Shown in pieces: positions 1 through 6,756 of a DNA stretch of 7,165 nucleotides. Under the pieces are notes generated by a model. It was not told where the DNA came from. It searched no databases and was given only the letters and a program-made list of their open reading frames with translations. A program made the translations under genes and the position numbers. Numbering within the stretch: the first letter of the stretch is position 1; every line of letters begins with the position of its first letter. The DNA is from Candidatus Scatoplasma merdavium (GTDB taxonomy: Bacteria; Bacillota_I; Bacilli_A; RFN20; CAG-288), in NCBI GenBank assembly GCA_017694135.1, contig JADING010000123.1:1-7165 (forward strand). Reading direction: 5' to 3'.

Positions 1-2106
1 GTTGAAAGATTGAATTATGAGCTTTCTGTTATTTCGCAGATGAAGTTTTCCAATTACTTTTTGTTAGTGGCGGATTACGTGAATCACTTTAGAAATTCAA
101 ATGTGAAAGTTGGGCCCGGACGTGGTTCTGGTGCCGGCTCTTTGGTTTCTTACGCTTTGAATATTGTGGAGGTAGATCCGATTAAATACAACCTGTATTT
201 TGAAAGGTTTTTAAATCCTTTGCGTAAGAGCATGCCTGATATCGATGTCGATTTTGATGCAGAGAGAAGAGAAGATGTCATTTCTTATTTGAAGCAGAGA
301 TATTCTCCTTCAAAGGTGTCTTTAATTGTGACTTTTTCTACGTTGCAAATGAAGGCGGCTCTAAGTAGAATTTCCCAAGTATTTGAAGATATTCCATCTT
401 CAAAGGTTCAAGAGATTTCTAATTTAATTAAAAGAGAAGCGGTGGCTAAAGGGCGCAGTTTTAAAGATGAGCTAGTTCAAAATAGGGAATTAGTTAAGAA
501 GCTAAAAGATCCTTATTATAAAAGCATAGTTGACTTGGCTATTCTCATTGAAGATTTTCCAATAGGTTTATCTACCCACGCTTCAGGTGTCATTATTTCT
601 AATGTAGATTTAAGTGAGGTAGTTCCTCTTTCTTACGGAATTACTAATATCGCTTTATACGATTATCACACTTTGGAAGAAATGGGCTTTTTGAAGTTTG
701 ATATTCTAGCTCTATCTAATCTTTCTTTTATTAAGCAAATTGAAACAGAGGCAAAAAAGAAAGGCATTGAATTGAAAGACCCGAAGGAAAATTTGAACGA
801 TAGAAACACTTATAAATTAATTAACGACAAGCTTTTAATTGATTTGTTTCAGTTAGGTACTTACATTTCTCAAAGGGCTATTGAAGAGATTAAAGTTGAG
901 AATTTTAATGATTTGATAGCTTTGATTTCTTTGATTAGGCCTGGTGCTAACGAATACATTAGGGCATATGGAATGAATAAGAAACCAGGGGCGAACTTTT
1001 CTACCGGCATTTCTATTTTAGATGAGATATTAAAGCCGACTTACGGAGTCATTATTTATCAAGAGCAGATTCTTGATATTGGCAAGAAAATTGCTTTGTT
1101 TGATGGAGGTAAGGCCGATATTTTAAGAAGGGCGATTTCTAAAAAGGACGAGAAGCTTTTAATCAGCCTAAAAAAGGAATTTTTTGATGGTTGTCAAAAA
1201 AACGGCCTCGCTTATAAGGATGCTGAAAAAATTTATAAGATGGTAGAAAGATTCGGGCAATTTGGTTTTAACAAGTCGCACGCTTGTGCCTACGCTTTAA
1301 TCCTTTATACTTTAGCTTACTACAAGGCGAATTACCCGCGTGTTTTTTACAAAGTCTCTTTGAATAAATCTAGCCCTGGAAGCAAGAAGTTCATGGATAT
1401 ATGTTTTGAACTTAAGCGTTTTTCCTTAGATATCTCTTCTCCTTCTGTCAACCGTTCGGAAGTTGATACTGATTTTATTGATAACGACTTTTACTTGGGG
1501 CTTAAATGTATCTCTGGCATGCAATCTGAGGCTAATTTAAAAGTGATTGAAGATATCGTTAGATTGAGAAAGGAAAAACCGTATACTTCTTTAAATGATT
1601 TTCTTTTAAGAGTGGATCTTTCTTCGTTTAACGAGAAAGATATGAGGAGCTTTATTTCTTCTGGTGCTTTGGATGAATTTAATTATCCGCGGGGTGAACT
1701 TATTGCTTCTATTGATAAAATTATTCTCGCTTATAAGTTTAATGTGAATGGAAGTTCTGATTTTCTCCCAGAGCTAGAGAAGAAAGAATTTAATTATTCT
1801 ATCGAAGTCTTCTTTAACGAAATTGATTCTTTAGGCGTTTGCTTTTCAATTAAGATTGCTAGTTTTTTAACTAAGCCAAGAAAGTACCATTCTTTATTTA
1901 TAGTTGCAGAAACTCCACGATACTTTTCAAATTATTCAAACAGAGTGAAGCTCGAATTAGTTTCGCGCTATGGCAGAGAGAGCTTAATGTTAAATGTCCC
2001 GCGCGAGTATAATCTTAAGAAGGGCGATATCGTTTCTGTTTCAAAAGTAGAGACGGCTCCAAATTACATTAACGTCTATATTAACAAGGAGGTAAACTAT
2101 GTCTAA
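1..2106 (+). CDS. dnaE: DNA polymerase III subunit alpha (DnaE), 5'-truncated by window edge
   Basis: Replicative C-family DNA polymerase that extends DNA at the fork. The frame is open back to base 1, and the first residues (VERLNYELSVI) align with an internal part of DnaE, so the N-terminal PHP domain lies outside the window. The 701 residues seen fit a full protein of roughly 1,050. Counting the first codon as 1, the palm has GPGRGSGAGS (38-47), the PDIDVDF motif with catalytic Asp82 and Asp84, and the third Asp in KFDIL (Asp234). YQEQI (353-357) and NKSHACAYAL (424-433) are also typical. A helix-hairpin-helix-like segment (about 499-535) and a weak C-terminal OB-like region (about 613-700) follow. 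The usual QxxLF-type clamp-binding motif is not obvious between the last two. The gene ends in TAA inside polA. Family assignment is certain; the DnaE1/DnaE3 subtype is not resolved. Confidence 0.97.
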   Translation, partial: VERLNYELSVISQMKFSNYFLLVADYVNHFRNSNVKVGPGRGSGAGSLVSYALNIVEVDPIKYNLYFERFLNPLRKSMPDIDVDFDAERREDVISYLKQRYSPSKVSLIVTFSTLQMKAALSRISQVFEDIPSSKVQEISNLIKREAVAKGRSFKDELVQNRELVKKLKDPYYKSIVDLAILIEDFPIGLSTHASGVIISNVDLSEVVPLSYGITNIALYDYHTLEEMGFLKFDILALSNLSFIKQIETEAKKKGIELKDPKENLNDRNTYKLINDKLLIDLFQLGTYISQRAIEEIKVENFNDLIALISLIRPGANEYIRAYGMNKKPGANFSTGISILDEILKPTYGVIIYQEQILDIGKKIALFDGGKADILRRAISKKDEKLLISLKKEFFDGCQKNGLAYKDAEKIYKMVERFGQFGFNKSHACAYALILYTLAYYKANYPRVFYKVSLNKSSPGSKKFMDICFELKRFSLDISSPSVNRSEVDTDFIDNDFYLGLKCISGMQSEANLKVIEDIVRLRKEKPYTSLNDFLLRVDLSSFNEKDMRSFISSGALDEFNYPRGELIASIDKIILAYKFNVNGSSDFLPELEKKEFNYSIEVFFNEIDSLGVCFSIKIASFLTKPRKYHSLFIVAETPRYFSNYSNRVKLELVSRYGRESLMLNVPREYNLKKGDIVSVSKVETAPNYINVYINKEVNYV
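2086..2093 (+). promoter_or_regulatory. Ribosome binding site of polA, inside dnaE
   Basis: AAGGAGGT is an eight-base match to the consensus anti-Shine-Dalgarno complement and lies 5 nt before the polA ATG. It sits within the last codons of dnaE, which fixes the polA start and makes translational coupling of the two polymerase genes likely. Confidence 0.85.
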
Positions 2107-4660
2107 AATCTATATTATCGATGGAAATTCCTTGCTGTTTAGGTCTTTTTATGCTTCGTTTAGACCGGGTGAAGCTGTTATGCAGACTAAAGATGGGATA
2201 CCTACTAATGCAGTTGTTACTTATCAAAAGATGATGGAGACTTTAAAAGGGGAGCTTTCAGCAGATGATAAGATGGTTGTTTGTTTTGACACGGATAAGC
2301 CTTCTTTTCGCGCGCAAAAATTAGACTCTTACAAGATGAATAGAAAGCCGTTAGAACCGGCTTTGAAAGCTCAGTTACCTATCGCGAGAGAGCTGCTTGA
2401 TAACATGGGAATTTATAGAATCGAAGTTGAGGGATACGAAGCTGACGATTTAGCTGGATCTTTGTCTCAATATGCCGCTAAGCAAGGAGATCAAGTTTGC
2501 CTTTTCTCATCGGACAAGGATTTCTTGCAGCTTCTTACTAGTGAAAATATAACTTTGCATTTTCTTAAGAAGGGTTTAAAAGAAGTTGAAATATATTCAA
2601 TTAATAACGTCAAAGAGAAAAAAGGATACCGGGCTGATCAAGTGGTTGATTTTAAAGGACTGGCTGGAGATGCATCTGACAATATTCCTGGAGTTAAAGG
2701 TATCGGTGAAAAGAGCGCTATTAAATACTTGGATTTATACGGGCATTTAGAGGGAATCTTTGAAGGCCTTAAAAACGATAAGTCTAAAGCTGCGCAGAAC
2801 ATCTTAGAACACAAACAAGACGCTCTGTTCTGCCGTGAGATCGCTACTATTGACACTTCGTTAGACGTTAAAGAGTATTACTTGCAGTCGACGCTGAAAG
2901 ATGAGAAAAAAGATGAATTGGCAAAGTTTTATCTTCGCTATGAAATGAACAGAGCGTATAAAGAGCTGATGAGTAAAAAAGAAGTTAAAAGGGAAGAGAG
3001 AAAAACTGATTTTAAATTTTCTTTAGTGTCTTCTTTTGAGGATTTAGGTTTTATCCCTCTTTCATTGCTTCCTGATAACAGTGAGGAGAATTTTCACGAA
3101 GGAGAATTGAAAGGTTTTTATTTTTCCGATGGGAATGAAGTCAGTTACATTTCTGTTTCTAATTTGAATAAGAGTGAAGGATTCAAAAATTTTTTAAAAA
3201 ACTCTTATGAAAAGTACACTTACGATTACAAAGGCTTGCTAGTGTGTTTGCATAAGATGGGTGTTGAGGAAGTTAGCAACGTGAGTTTTGACTTACTTAT
3301 TTCAACTTATATTCTCAATCAGAACGTTCAGCCTAACAAGCGATCTTGCTTAGCTTATTACCATTATCCAGTTAATGAAGATACGGATGCGTTTTTAGCT
3401 TACGCTATACCTAATTTAGTTAGTTCAGTTAGAAAGCAGCTTGAGGAAGATGGAGAATATGAGCTTTATTCAAAACTGGAGCTACCTTTGAGTGAAGTTC
3501 TCGCGAGGATGGAAATTGAAGGTTTTCCGCTTAATTTAATTGATTTAAAAAAGATTGATGATGAATATCAAGCTCGTTTAGCTTCTTTGACAGAGGAGAT
3601 TATCGCTTATATTGGGCATCCTATTAATTTGAATTCTCCTAAACAGCTTGCCAGTGTTATTTACGATGAATTGAAGTTAAAGAAGAAGGGTAAGGTCAAT
3701 TCGACTTCGATTGATGTACTTAAAAAGCTCGTTGATGTACATCCTGTAATTAGTAAAATCATTGAATATAGAAAGTATCAAAAGCTCGTCTCTTCTTACA
3801 CTTCGGCTTTGGGAAGATACGTTAAATCAGATAACAAGATTCATGCTATTTTCAATCAAGCGCTGACTAACACAGGTCGATTGTCGATGTCAGAACCAAA
3901 TTTGCAAAACATTTCAATTCGAAATGAAGATGGTAAGGAAATAAGGAAATCTTTCTATTACTCTGAAGATGAGTTGGAGTTTCTTTCTTTAGATTATTCG
4001 CAGATTGAGTTGAGAGTTTTAGCTTCTTTAGCAAATCTCAACGAGATGATTGAGGTCTTCAATAAGGATATCGATATTCATTCCGCTACCGCTTCTAAGA
4101 TCTTTAATGTTGATTTAGATGAAGTAACTCCAGAAATGAGAAGGAAGGCTAAGGCGGTTAATTTCGGTATAGTATATGGAATTTCTCCTTGGGGCTTATC
4201 AGAACAAATTGATGTGGCACCGATGGAAGCTAGTGAAATTATTGAATCTTTTTATGATTCTTATCCAGGACTTAGAGATTTTGAAAGTGAAATTATCGCG
4301 TTTGCTAAGGTAAATGGATATGTTAGAACAGTTCTTAACAGAAGAAGATATATTAACGAGATAAATGAAACTAACAAGAAGATTGCGGAATTTGGAGAAA
4401 GAGCGGCAGTAAACACCGTTATCCAAGGTTCAGCTGCGGATTTGATTAAGGTGGCGATGATTAAGATCGATGAACTGCTTAAGTCATATAAATCTAAGAT
4501 GGTTCTTCAGATCCACGATGAACTTATATTTAAGATTTACAAAGATGAAAAGGATGAACTTTATCCAAAGTTAAAAGAGCTGATGGAACACGCTTTGGAC
4601 TTAAAATGTCAGTTGAAAGTTGAAGGCTCTTTTGGTAAAACGTGGTACGATTGTAAATAG
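2099..4660 (+). CDS. polA: DNA polymerase I, proofreading-dead type
   Basis: A-family polymerase that removes RNA primers and flaps and fills gaps in Okazaki-fragment maturation and excision repair. The 853 residues are full length. The 5'-nuclease domain (1-290) has metal ligands in IDGN (Asp8), Asp64, YEADDLAG (Glu114, Asp116, Asp117), SSDKDF (Asp139, Asp141) and GDASDNIPGVKGIG (Asp191, Asp194, then the HhH turn). The middle domain (about 305-445) keeps only the outline of the 3'-5' exonuclease: no DxE motif is visible, so proofreading is probably lost, as in Bacillus and Thermus enzymes. The polymerase domain has TGRLSMSEPNLQNI (592-605), motif A LDYSQIELR (Asp632), motif B RRKAKAVNFGIVYG (Phe689 at the dNTP/ddNTP-discriminating position) and motif C QIHDE (Asp807). 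It overlaps dnaE by 8 nt and ends in TAG 10 nt before mutM-coaE, so it is surely in the same operon. Confidence 0.98.
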   Translation: MSKIYIIDGNSLLFRSFYASFRPGEAVMQTKDGIPTNAVVTYQKMMETLKGELSADDKMVVCFDTDKPSFRAQKLDSYKMNRKPLEPALKAQLPIARELLDNMGIYRIEVEGYEADDLAGSLSQYAAKQGDQVCLFSSDKDFLQLLTSENITLHFLKKGLKEVEIYSINNVKEKKGYRADQVVDFKGLAGDASDNIPGVKGIGEKSAIKYLDLYGHLEGIFEGLKNDKSKAAQNILEHKQDALFCREIATIDTSLDVKEYYLQSTLKDEKKDELAKFYLRYEMNRAYKELMSKKEVKREERKTDFKFSLVSSFEDLGFIPLSLLPDNSEENFHEGELKGFYFSDGNEVSYISVSNLNKSEGFKNFLKNSYEKYTYDYKGLLVCLHKMGVEEVSNVSFDLLISTYILNQNVQPNKRSCLAYYHYPVNEDTDAFLAYAIPNLVSSVRKQLEEDGEYELYSKLELPLSEVLARMEIEGFPLNLIDLKKIDDEYQARLASLTEEIIAYIGHPINLNSPKQLASVIYDELKLKKKGKVNSTSIDVLKKLVDVHPVISKIIEYRKYQKLVSSYTSALGRYVKSDNKIHAIFNQALTNTGRLSMSEPNLQNISIRNEDGKEIRKSFYYSEDELEFLSLDYSQIELRVLASLANLNEMIEVFNKDIDIHSATASKIFNVDLDEVTPEMRRKAKAVNFGIVYGISPWGLSEQIDVAPMEASEIIESFYDSYPGLRDFESEIIAFAKVNGYVRTVLNRRRYINEINETNKKIAEFGERAAVNTVIQGSAADLIKVAMIKIDELLKSYKSKMVLQIHDELIFKIYKDEKDELYPKLKELMEHALDLKCQLKVEGSFGKTWYDCK

Positions 4661-4667
4661 AGGTGAT
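4660..4667 (+). promoter_or_regulatory. Ribosome binding site of mutM-coaE
   Basis: GAGGTGAT matches the 16S anti-Shine-Dalgarno complement over eight bases. It begins on the last base of the polA stop codon and leaves 3 nt before the ATG at 4671. It decides the start: the frame is open further upstream to 4620, but only this ATG gives the MPELPEVE N-terminus that Fpg enzymes need, since Pro2 becomes the catalytic N-terminal residue. Confidence 0.85.
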
Positions 4668-4670
4668 ATT

Positions 4671-6068
4671 ATGCCAGAATTGCCAGAGGTTGAAACTGTT
4701 AAACGTGGATTAGAAAAAGAACTTGTCGGTTTAAAGATAGTTTCTTTCAATTTGCTTTATCCGCGCTTGCTTAAAACTGATAAGGAAACGCTGGAGAAAA
4801 ACGCTGTTGATTCGACTATTGTTTCTCTTTCTCGAAAAGGAAAGTATCTAATCATTAACCTTTCTTCATCGTATTCTTTGCTCTTTCATTTTAGAATGGA
4901 AGGAAAGCTTTTTCATCTTAGCGATTTAGAGTCTAATTTAAATAAGCACGTTTCTATCTATTTCACACTGAATGACGGCTCTTATCTAATATTTAACGAT
5001 ACGAGAAAATTCGGCGTTATGTATTTGGTTAAAACTGAAGGTATGGAATACGAAGAACCTCTTTGCAAAGTGGGTAAAGAACCTTGGGATATATACTCTC
5101 CTCAGTATTTGCTAAACGCTTTTAAGAAGGATAACAGGGCTATAAAAGAGGCTATTATGGATCAGACTATCATAGCTGGATTAGGTAACATATACGCTGA
5201 TGAAGTTCTTTTTGCCTCTAACATTAATCCTTTTAAAAAGGCGAAAGAAATGAGTGAAAAAGATGTTAGTAACATCGTTTCCAATTCGAGAATTATTTTA
5301 GATCAAGCTATTCAAAACAGAGGTTCAACTGTCCGTTCATATCATCCTTCTAAAGGAGTATCAGGTGGAATGCAGAACTTTTTGAAGGTGTATGGAAGAG
5401 AACATTTAGCTTGTTATAATTGCGACACCATTATCGAAAAGAGATATTTGGGTGGTAGAGGAACTTGCTATTGTCCTAAGTGTCAGCACGTTAAACCTTC
5501 TTTAGCTTTAACTGGAAAGATTGCTTCTGGCAAAAGCTTGGTTTTATCAATGCTCGCTAAGCTTGGATTTAAGGTTGCCTCTGCCGATGAGATTGTTCAT
5601 GAATTATATAAAGATCAAAAGTATTTGAATAAGCTAAAAGATAAGTTTCCTGTAGTTTTCGATGAGAAAGGACTCAATAAGAAGCTGGTCATTGAAAACA
5701 TGATGTCTGATAAAAAATTCAGAAGGAATTATCAAAACTTCATTTGGAGTGAAGTTAAAGATAAGATCAATTCCTTTATGATTGATAATTCAGAAGATTA
5801 TAAAGCTGTTGAAGTTCCTTTGCTTTATGAAGCGAAAATGGATAAGGATTTCACTTATATAATTGGAGTTGAAACAGATAGGCAAGTGGATTTTTTAAAG
5901 AAGAGAAACGATGAAGATCCGCGAAAGAGACTGCAGATGAATTCAATTAACACTTACGATATTCACCGCCATGAAATGGACTTTATTATTTTTAACAAGC
6001 AAGATGAGGACGATTTGTATTCTCACGTTCTCTCTATAGTTAAGGCGATAAAAGAGAAGTGGGACTAG
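4671..6068 (+). CDS. mutM-coaE: Fused formamidopyrimidine-DNA glycosylase (MutM/Fpg) and dephospho-CoA kinase (CoaE)
   Basis: A 465-residue protein joining two normally separate enzymes. Residues 1-272 are a complete MutM, which excises 8-oxoguanine and formamidopyrimidines and nicks the strand. It shows catalytic Pro2 and Glu3 (MPELPEVET), Lys58, the lesion-gap triad Met76/Arg112/Phe114, H2TH segment GLGNIYADEVLF with Asn173, and a C-terminal zinc finger (Cys248, Cys251, Cys268, Cys271; Arg263 in GGRGT). Residues 277-465 are a CoaE-like P-loop kinase, which phosphorylates dephospho-CoA to CoA. Walker A is GKIASGKS (282-289), followed by ASADEIVHELY with Asp306 at the catalytic Asp position, VPLLYE (382-387) and MDFIIFN (436-442) matching the AD-x-V/I-I-x-N motif. 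Only about four residues link the zinc finger to the first kinase strand. The kinase half is divergent: DAD has become SAD and the HP pair of the family is replaced. The genes are close neighbours in Bacilli (polA-mutM-coaE), so fusion by loss of a stop codon is the simple origin. MutM is certain; CoaE activity is very likely but unproven. Confidence 0.94.
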   Translation: MPELPEVETVKRGLEKELVGLKIVSFNLLYPRLLKTDKETLEKNAVDSTIVSLSRKGKYLIINLSSSYSLLFHFRMEGKLFHLSDLESNLNKHVSIYFTLNDGSYLIFNDTRKFGVMYLVKTEGMEYEEPLCKVGKEPWDIYSPQYLLNAFKKDNRAIKEAIMDQTIIAGLGNIYADEVLFASNINPFKKAKEMSEKDVSNIVSNSRIILDQAIQNRGSTVRSYHPSKGVSGGMQNFLKVYGREHLACYNCDTIIEKRYLGGRGTCYCPKCQHVKPSLALTGKIASGKSLVLSMLAKLGFKVASADEIVHELYKDQKYLNKLKDKFPVVFDEKGLNKKLVIENMMSDKKFRRNYQNFIWSEVKDKINSFMIDNSEDYKAVEVPLLYEAKMDKDFTYIIGVETDRQVDFLKKRNDEDPRKRLQMNSINTYDIHRHEMDFIIFNKQDEDDLYSHVLSIVKAIKEKWD

Positions 6069-6078
6069 ATTGTTTTTC

Positions 6079-6107
6079 TTGTAAATTCTCACTTGTAATG
6101 ATATATT
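6079..6107 (+). promoter_or_regulatory. Sigma-A-type extended -10 promoter for yqeY and tRNA-Trp
   Basis: TTGTAA (6079-6084, 4 of 6 to consensus) is followed by a 17-nt spacer and TATATT (6102-6107, 5 of 6), with a TG one base upstream of the -10 (6099-6100). It occupies the only sizeable gap between genes, 58 nt. The predicted start near 6113-6115 would leave a leader of only about 12-14 nt, with GGAGG at or near its very 5' end. Read-through from the upstream operon remains possible, as no terminator is evident after coaE. Confidence 0.55.
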
Positions 6108-6126
6108 TTTCTCTGGAGGCAGAAAG

Positions 6127-6558
6127 ATGTTGTTAGATGAAATTAACAAAGCGAAACTAACCGCTTTTAAAAATCGAGACAATGTCGCAAGAGGTGCGCT
6201 TTCAGTCCTTTATTCAAAGTGCTTTGAGCTCGTTGTAGAAAACAGATCAAAGGGAGTTCAAACTGAAGACAAGGACTTGTATAGAATCATCACTAAGTTC
6301 ATTAAAGAACTGGAAGATGAAAAGCAGATGTATGTGAATAATTCTCGCCCTGATAAGGTTGAGGAAATATCTCATCAAATCGAAGCCGTCAGTCTGTTTA
6401 AGCCTCAATTGATGTCAGAAGCTGAAGTTAGACAAATTATTGAAAAGCTCGCTGACAAATCCATTAAAAACATCATGTCTACTTTTAAAAAAGACTATGA
6501 TGGAAAAGCGGATATGGCGATGGTATCTCGCCTAGCTAAAGAATACCAAGCTAAGTAA
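6127..6558 (+). CDS. yqeY: YqeY family protein (GatB tail-like domain)
   Basis: Small, probably cytosolic protein of 143 residues, the usual size of the YqeY family (about 148 in Bacillus subtilis). The N-terminal half is predicted helical and charged (LLDEINKAKLTAFKNRDN), with the alkylated-looking K/R/E pattern of the family. The clearest matches are in the C-terminal half: FKPQLMSEAEVRQII (91-105), equivalent to the family's YLPxQLSEEEL, and DGKADMAMVSRLAKE (124-138), equivalent to KGKADGxLxNxLV. The fold is shared with the tail of GatB in the Asp/Glu-tRNA amidotransferase, which contacts tRNA; the precise cellular role of free YqeY is not established. GGAGG (6115-6119) lies 7 nt before the ATG. 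The stop codon is 10 nt before a tRNA-Trp gene, so both are probably on one transcript. Confidence 0.88.
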   Translation: MLLDEINKAKLTAFKNRDNVARGALSVLYSKCFELVVENRSKGVQTEDKDLYRIITKFIKELEDEKQMYVNNSRPDKVEEISHQIEAVSLFKPQLMSEAEVRQIIEKLADKSIKNIMSTFKKDYDGKADMAMVSRLAKEYQAK

Positions 6559-6565
6559 TCTTAGC
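6550..6565 (+). other. Short hairpin spanning the yqeY stop codon and tRNA leader
   Basis: GCTAAG-TAAT-CTTAGC forms a perfect 6-bp stem with a 4-nt loop that contains the TAA stop. It ends 3 nt before the tRNA and has no following T-run, so it is not a terminator. It may insulate the tRNA fold or mark the processing point between mRNA and tRNA; this role is inference. Confidence 0.4.
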
Positions 6566-6568
6566 CCT

Positions 6569-6639
6569 GGGGAAATAGTTAAATGGTATAACAGCGGTCT
6601 CCAAAACCGTTATTGAGAGTTCGATTCTTTCTTTCCCCG
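6569..6639 (+). tRNA. tRNA-Trp (anticodon CCA)
   Basis: A complete cloverleaf of 71 nt. The acceptor stem GGGGAAA (6569-6575) pairs with TTTCCCC (6632-6638), and the discriminator is G6639, as expected for bacterial tRNA-Trp. The D arm is GTTA/TAAC with GG in the loop. The anticodon stem GCGGT/ACCGT has one G-U pair and loop CTCCAAA, with CCA at 6601-6603. The variable loop has 4 nt, and the T arm is GAGAG-TTCGATT-CTTTC with one G-U pair. The 3' CCA is not encoded (CAT follows the discriminator), so a CCA-adding enzyme is required. The tRNA reads UGG only, in line with TGG being the sole Trp codon in the genes here. Confidence 0.96.
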
Positions 6640-6656
6640 CATTATTTGTACGATAT

Positions 6657-6701
6657 GTCTGATACAAACTTAGAACTTCTAAGGCTGTTCAGACTTTTTT
6701 T
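6657..6701 (+). terminator. Rho-independent terminator of the yqeY-tRNA-Trp unit
   Basis: An outer stem GTCTGA (6657-6662) / TCAGAC (6689-6694) encloses an inner stem CTTAGA (6669-6674) / TCTAAG (6678-6683) with a 3-nt loop. The two are separated by an internal loop of 6 and 5 nt. Seven Ts (6695-6701) follow directly. It lies 17 nt beyond the tRNA discriminator base, the right place to end that transcript. Confidence 0.85.
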
Positions 6702-6739
6702 GATTTTCTGATAAATACGTGTTTTTAAAAATTGCTCCG

Positions 6740-6756
6740 TTTGACTAGTAGTCAAA
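6740..6756. repeat. 17-nt perfect palindrome
   Basis: TTTGACTA-G-TAGTCAAA is an inverted repeat with 8-bp arms around one central base. The form suits a dimeric DNA-binding protein. It is not followed by a T-run, so it is not a terminator. It partly overlaps the degenerate first copy of the adjacent repeat array. Confidence 0.6.

Noticed and set aside
2638..2856. 72-codon minus-strand frame inside polA
   Set aside because: It is antisense to the conserved 5'-nuclease and HhH region of PolA, has no family resemblance, and is explained by the codon pattern of the real gene.
3010..3440. Active 3'-5' proofreading exonuclease in PolA
   Set aside because: The region keeps domain length and a few hydrophobic matches, but no DxE metal-binding motif is visible, so it was called inactive.
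4199..4426. 75-codon minus-strand frame inside polA
   Set aside because: It lies antisense to the polymerase palm and fingers region of PolA with no recognisable product.
4620..4670. Upstream extension of the mutM-coaE frame
   Set aside because: It overlaps polA and would bury the proline that must be the N-terminal catalytic residue; the ATG at 4671 has a strong ribosome binding site.
6083..6094. AAATTCTCACTT, also found at 6845-6856
   Set aside because: A single 12-nt match in 7 kb of AT-rich DNA is expected by chance, and similarity does not extend clearly beyond it.
5943..6182. 79-codon minus-strand frame across the coaE end and yqeY start
   Set aside because: It runs through two real genes and their promoter region on the other strand and has no recognisable domain.
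6615..6639. tRNA 3' end as a phage or island attachment site
   Set aside because: No convincing direct repeat of the tRNA 3' end occurs downstream in the window, and no integrase gene is present.
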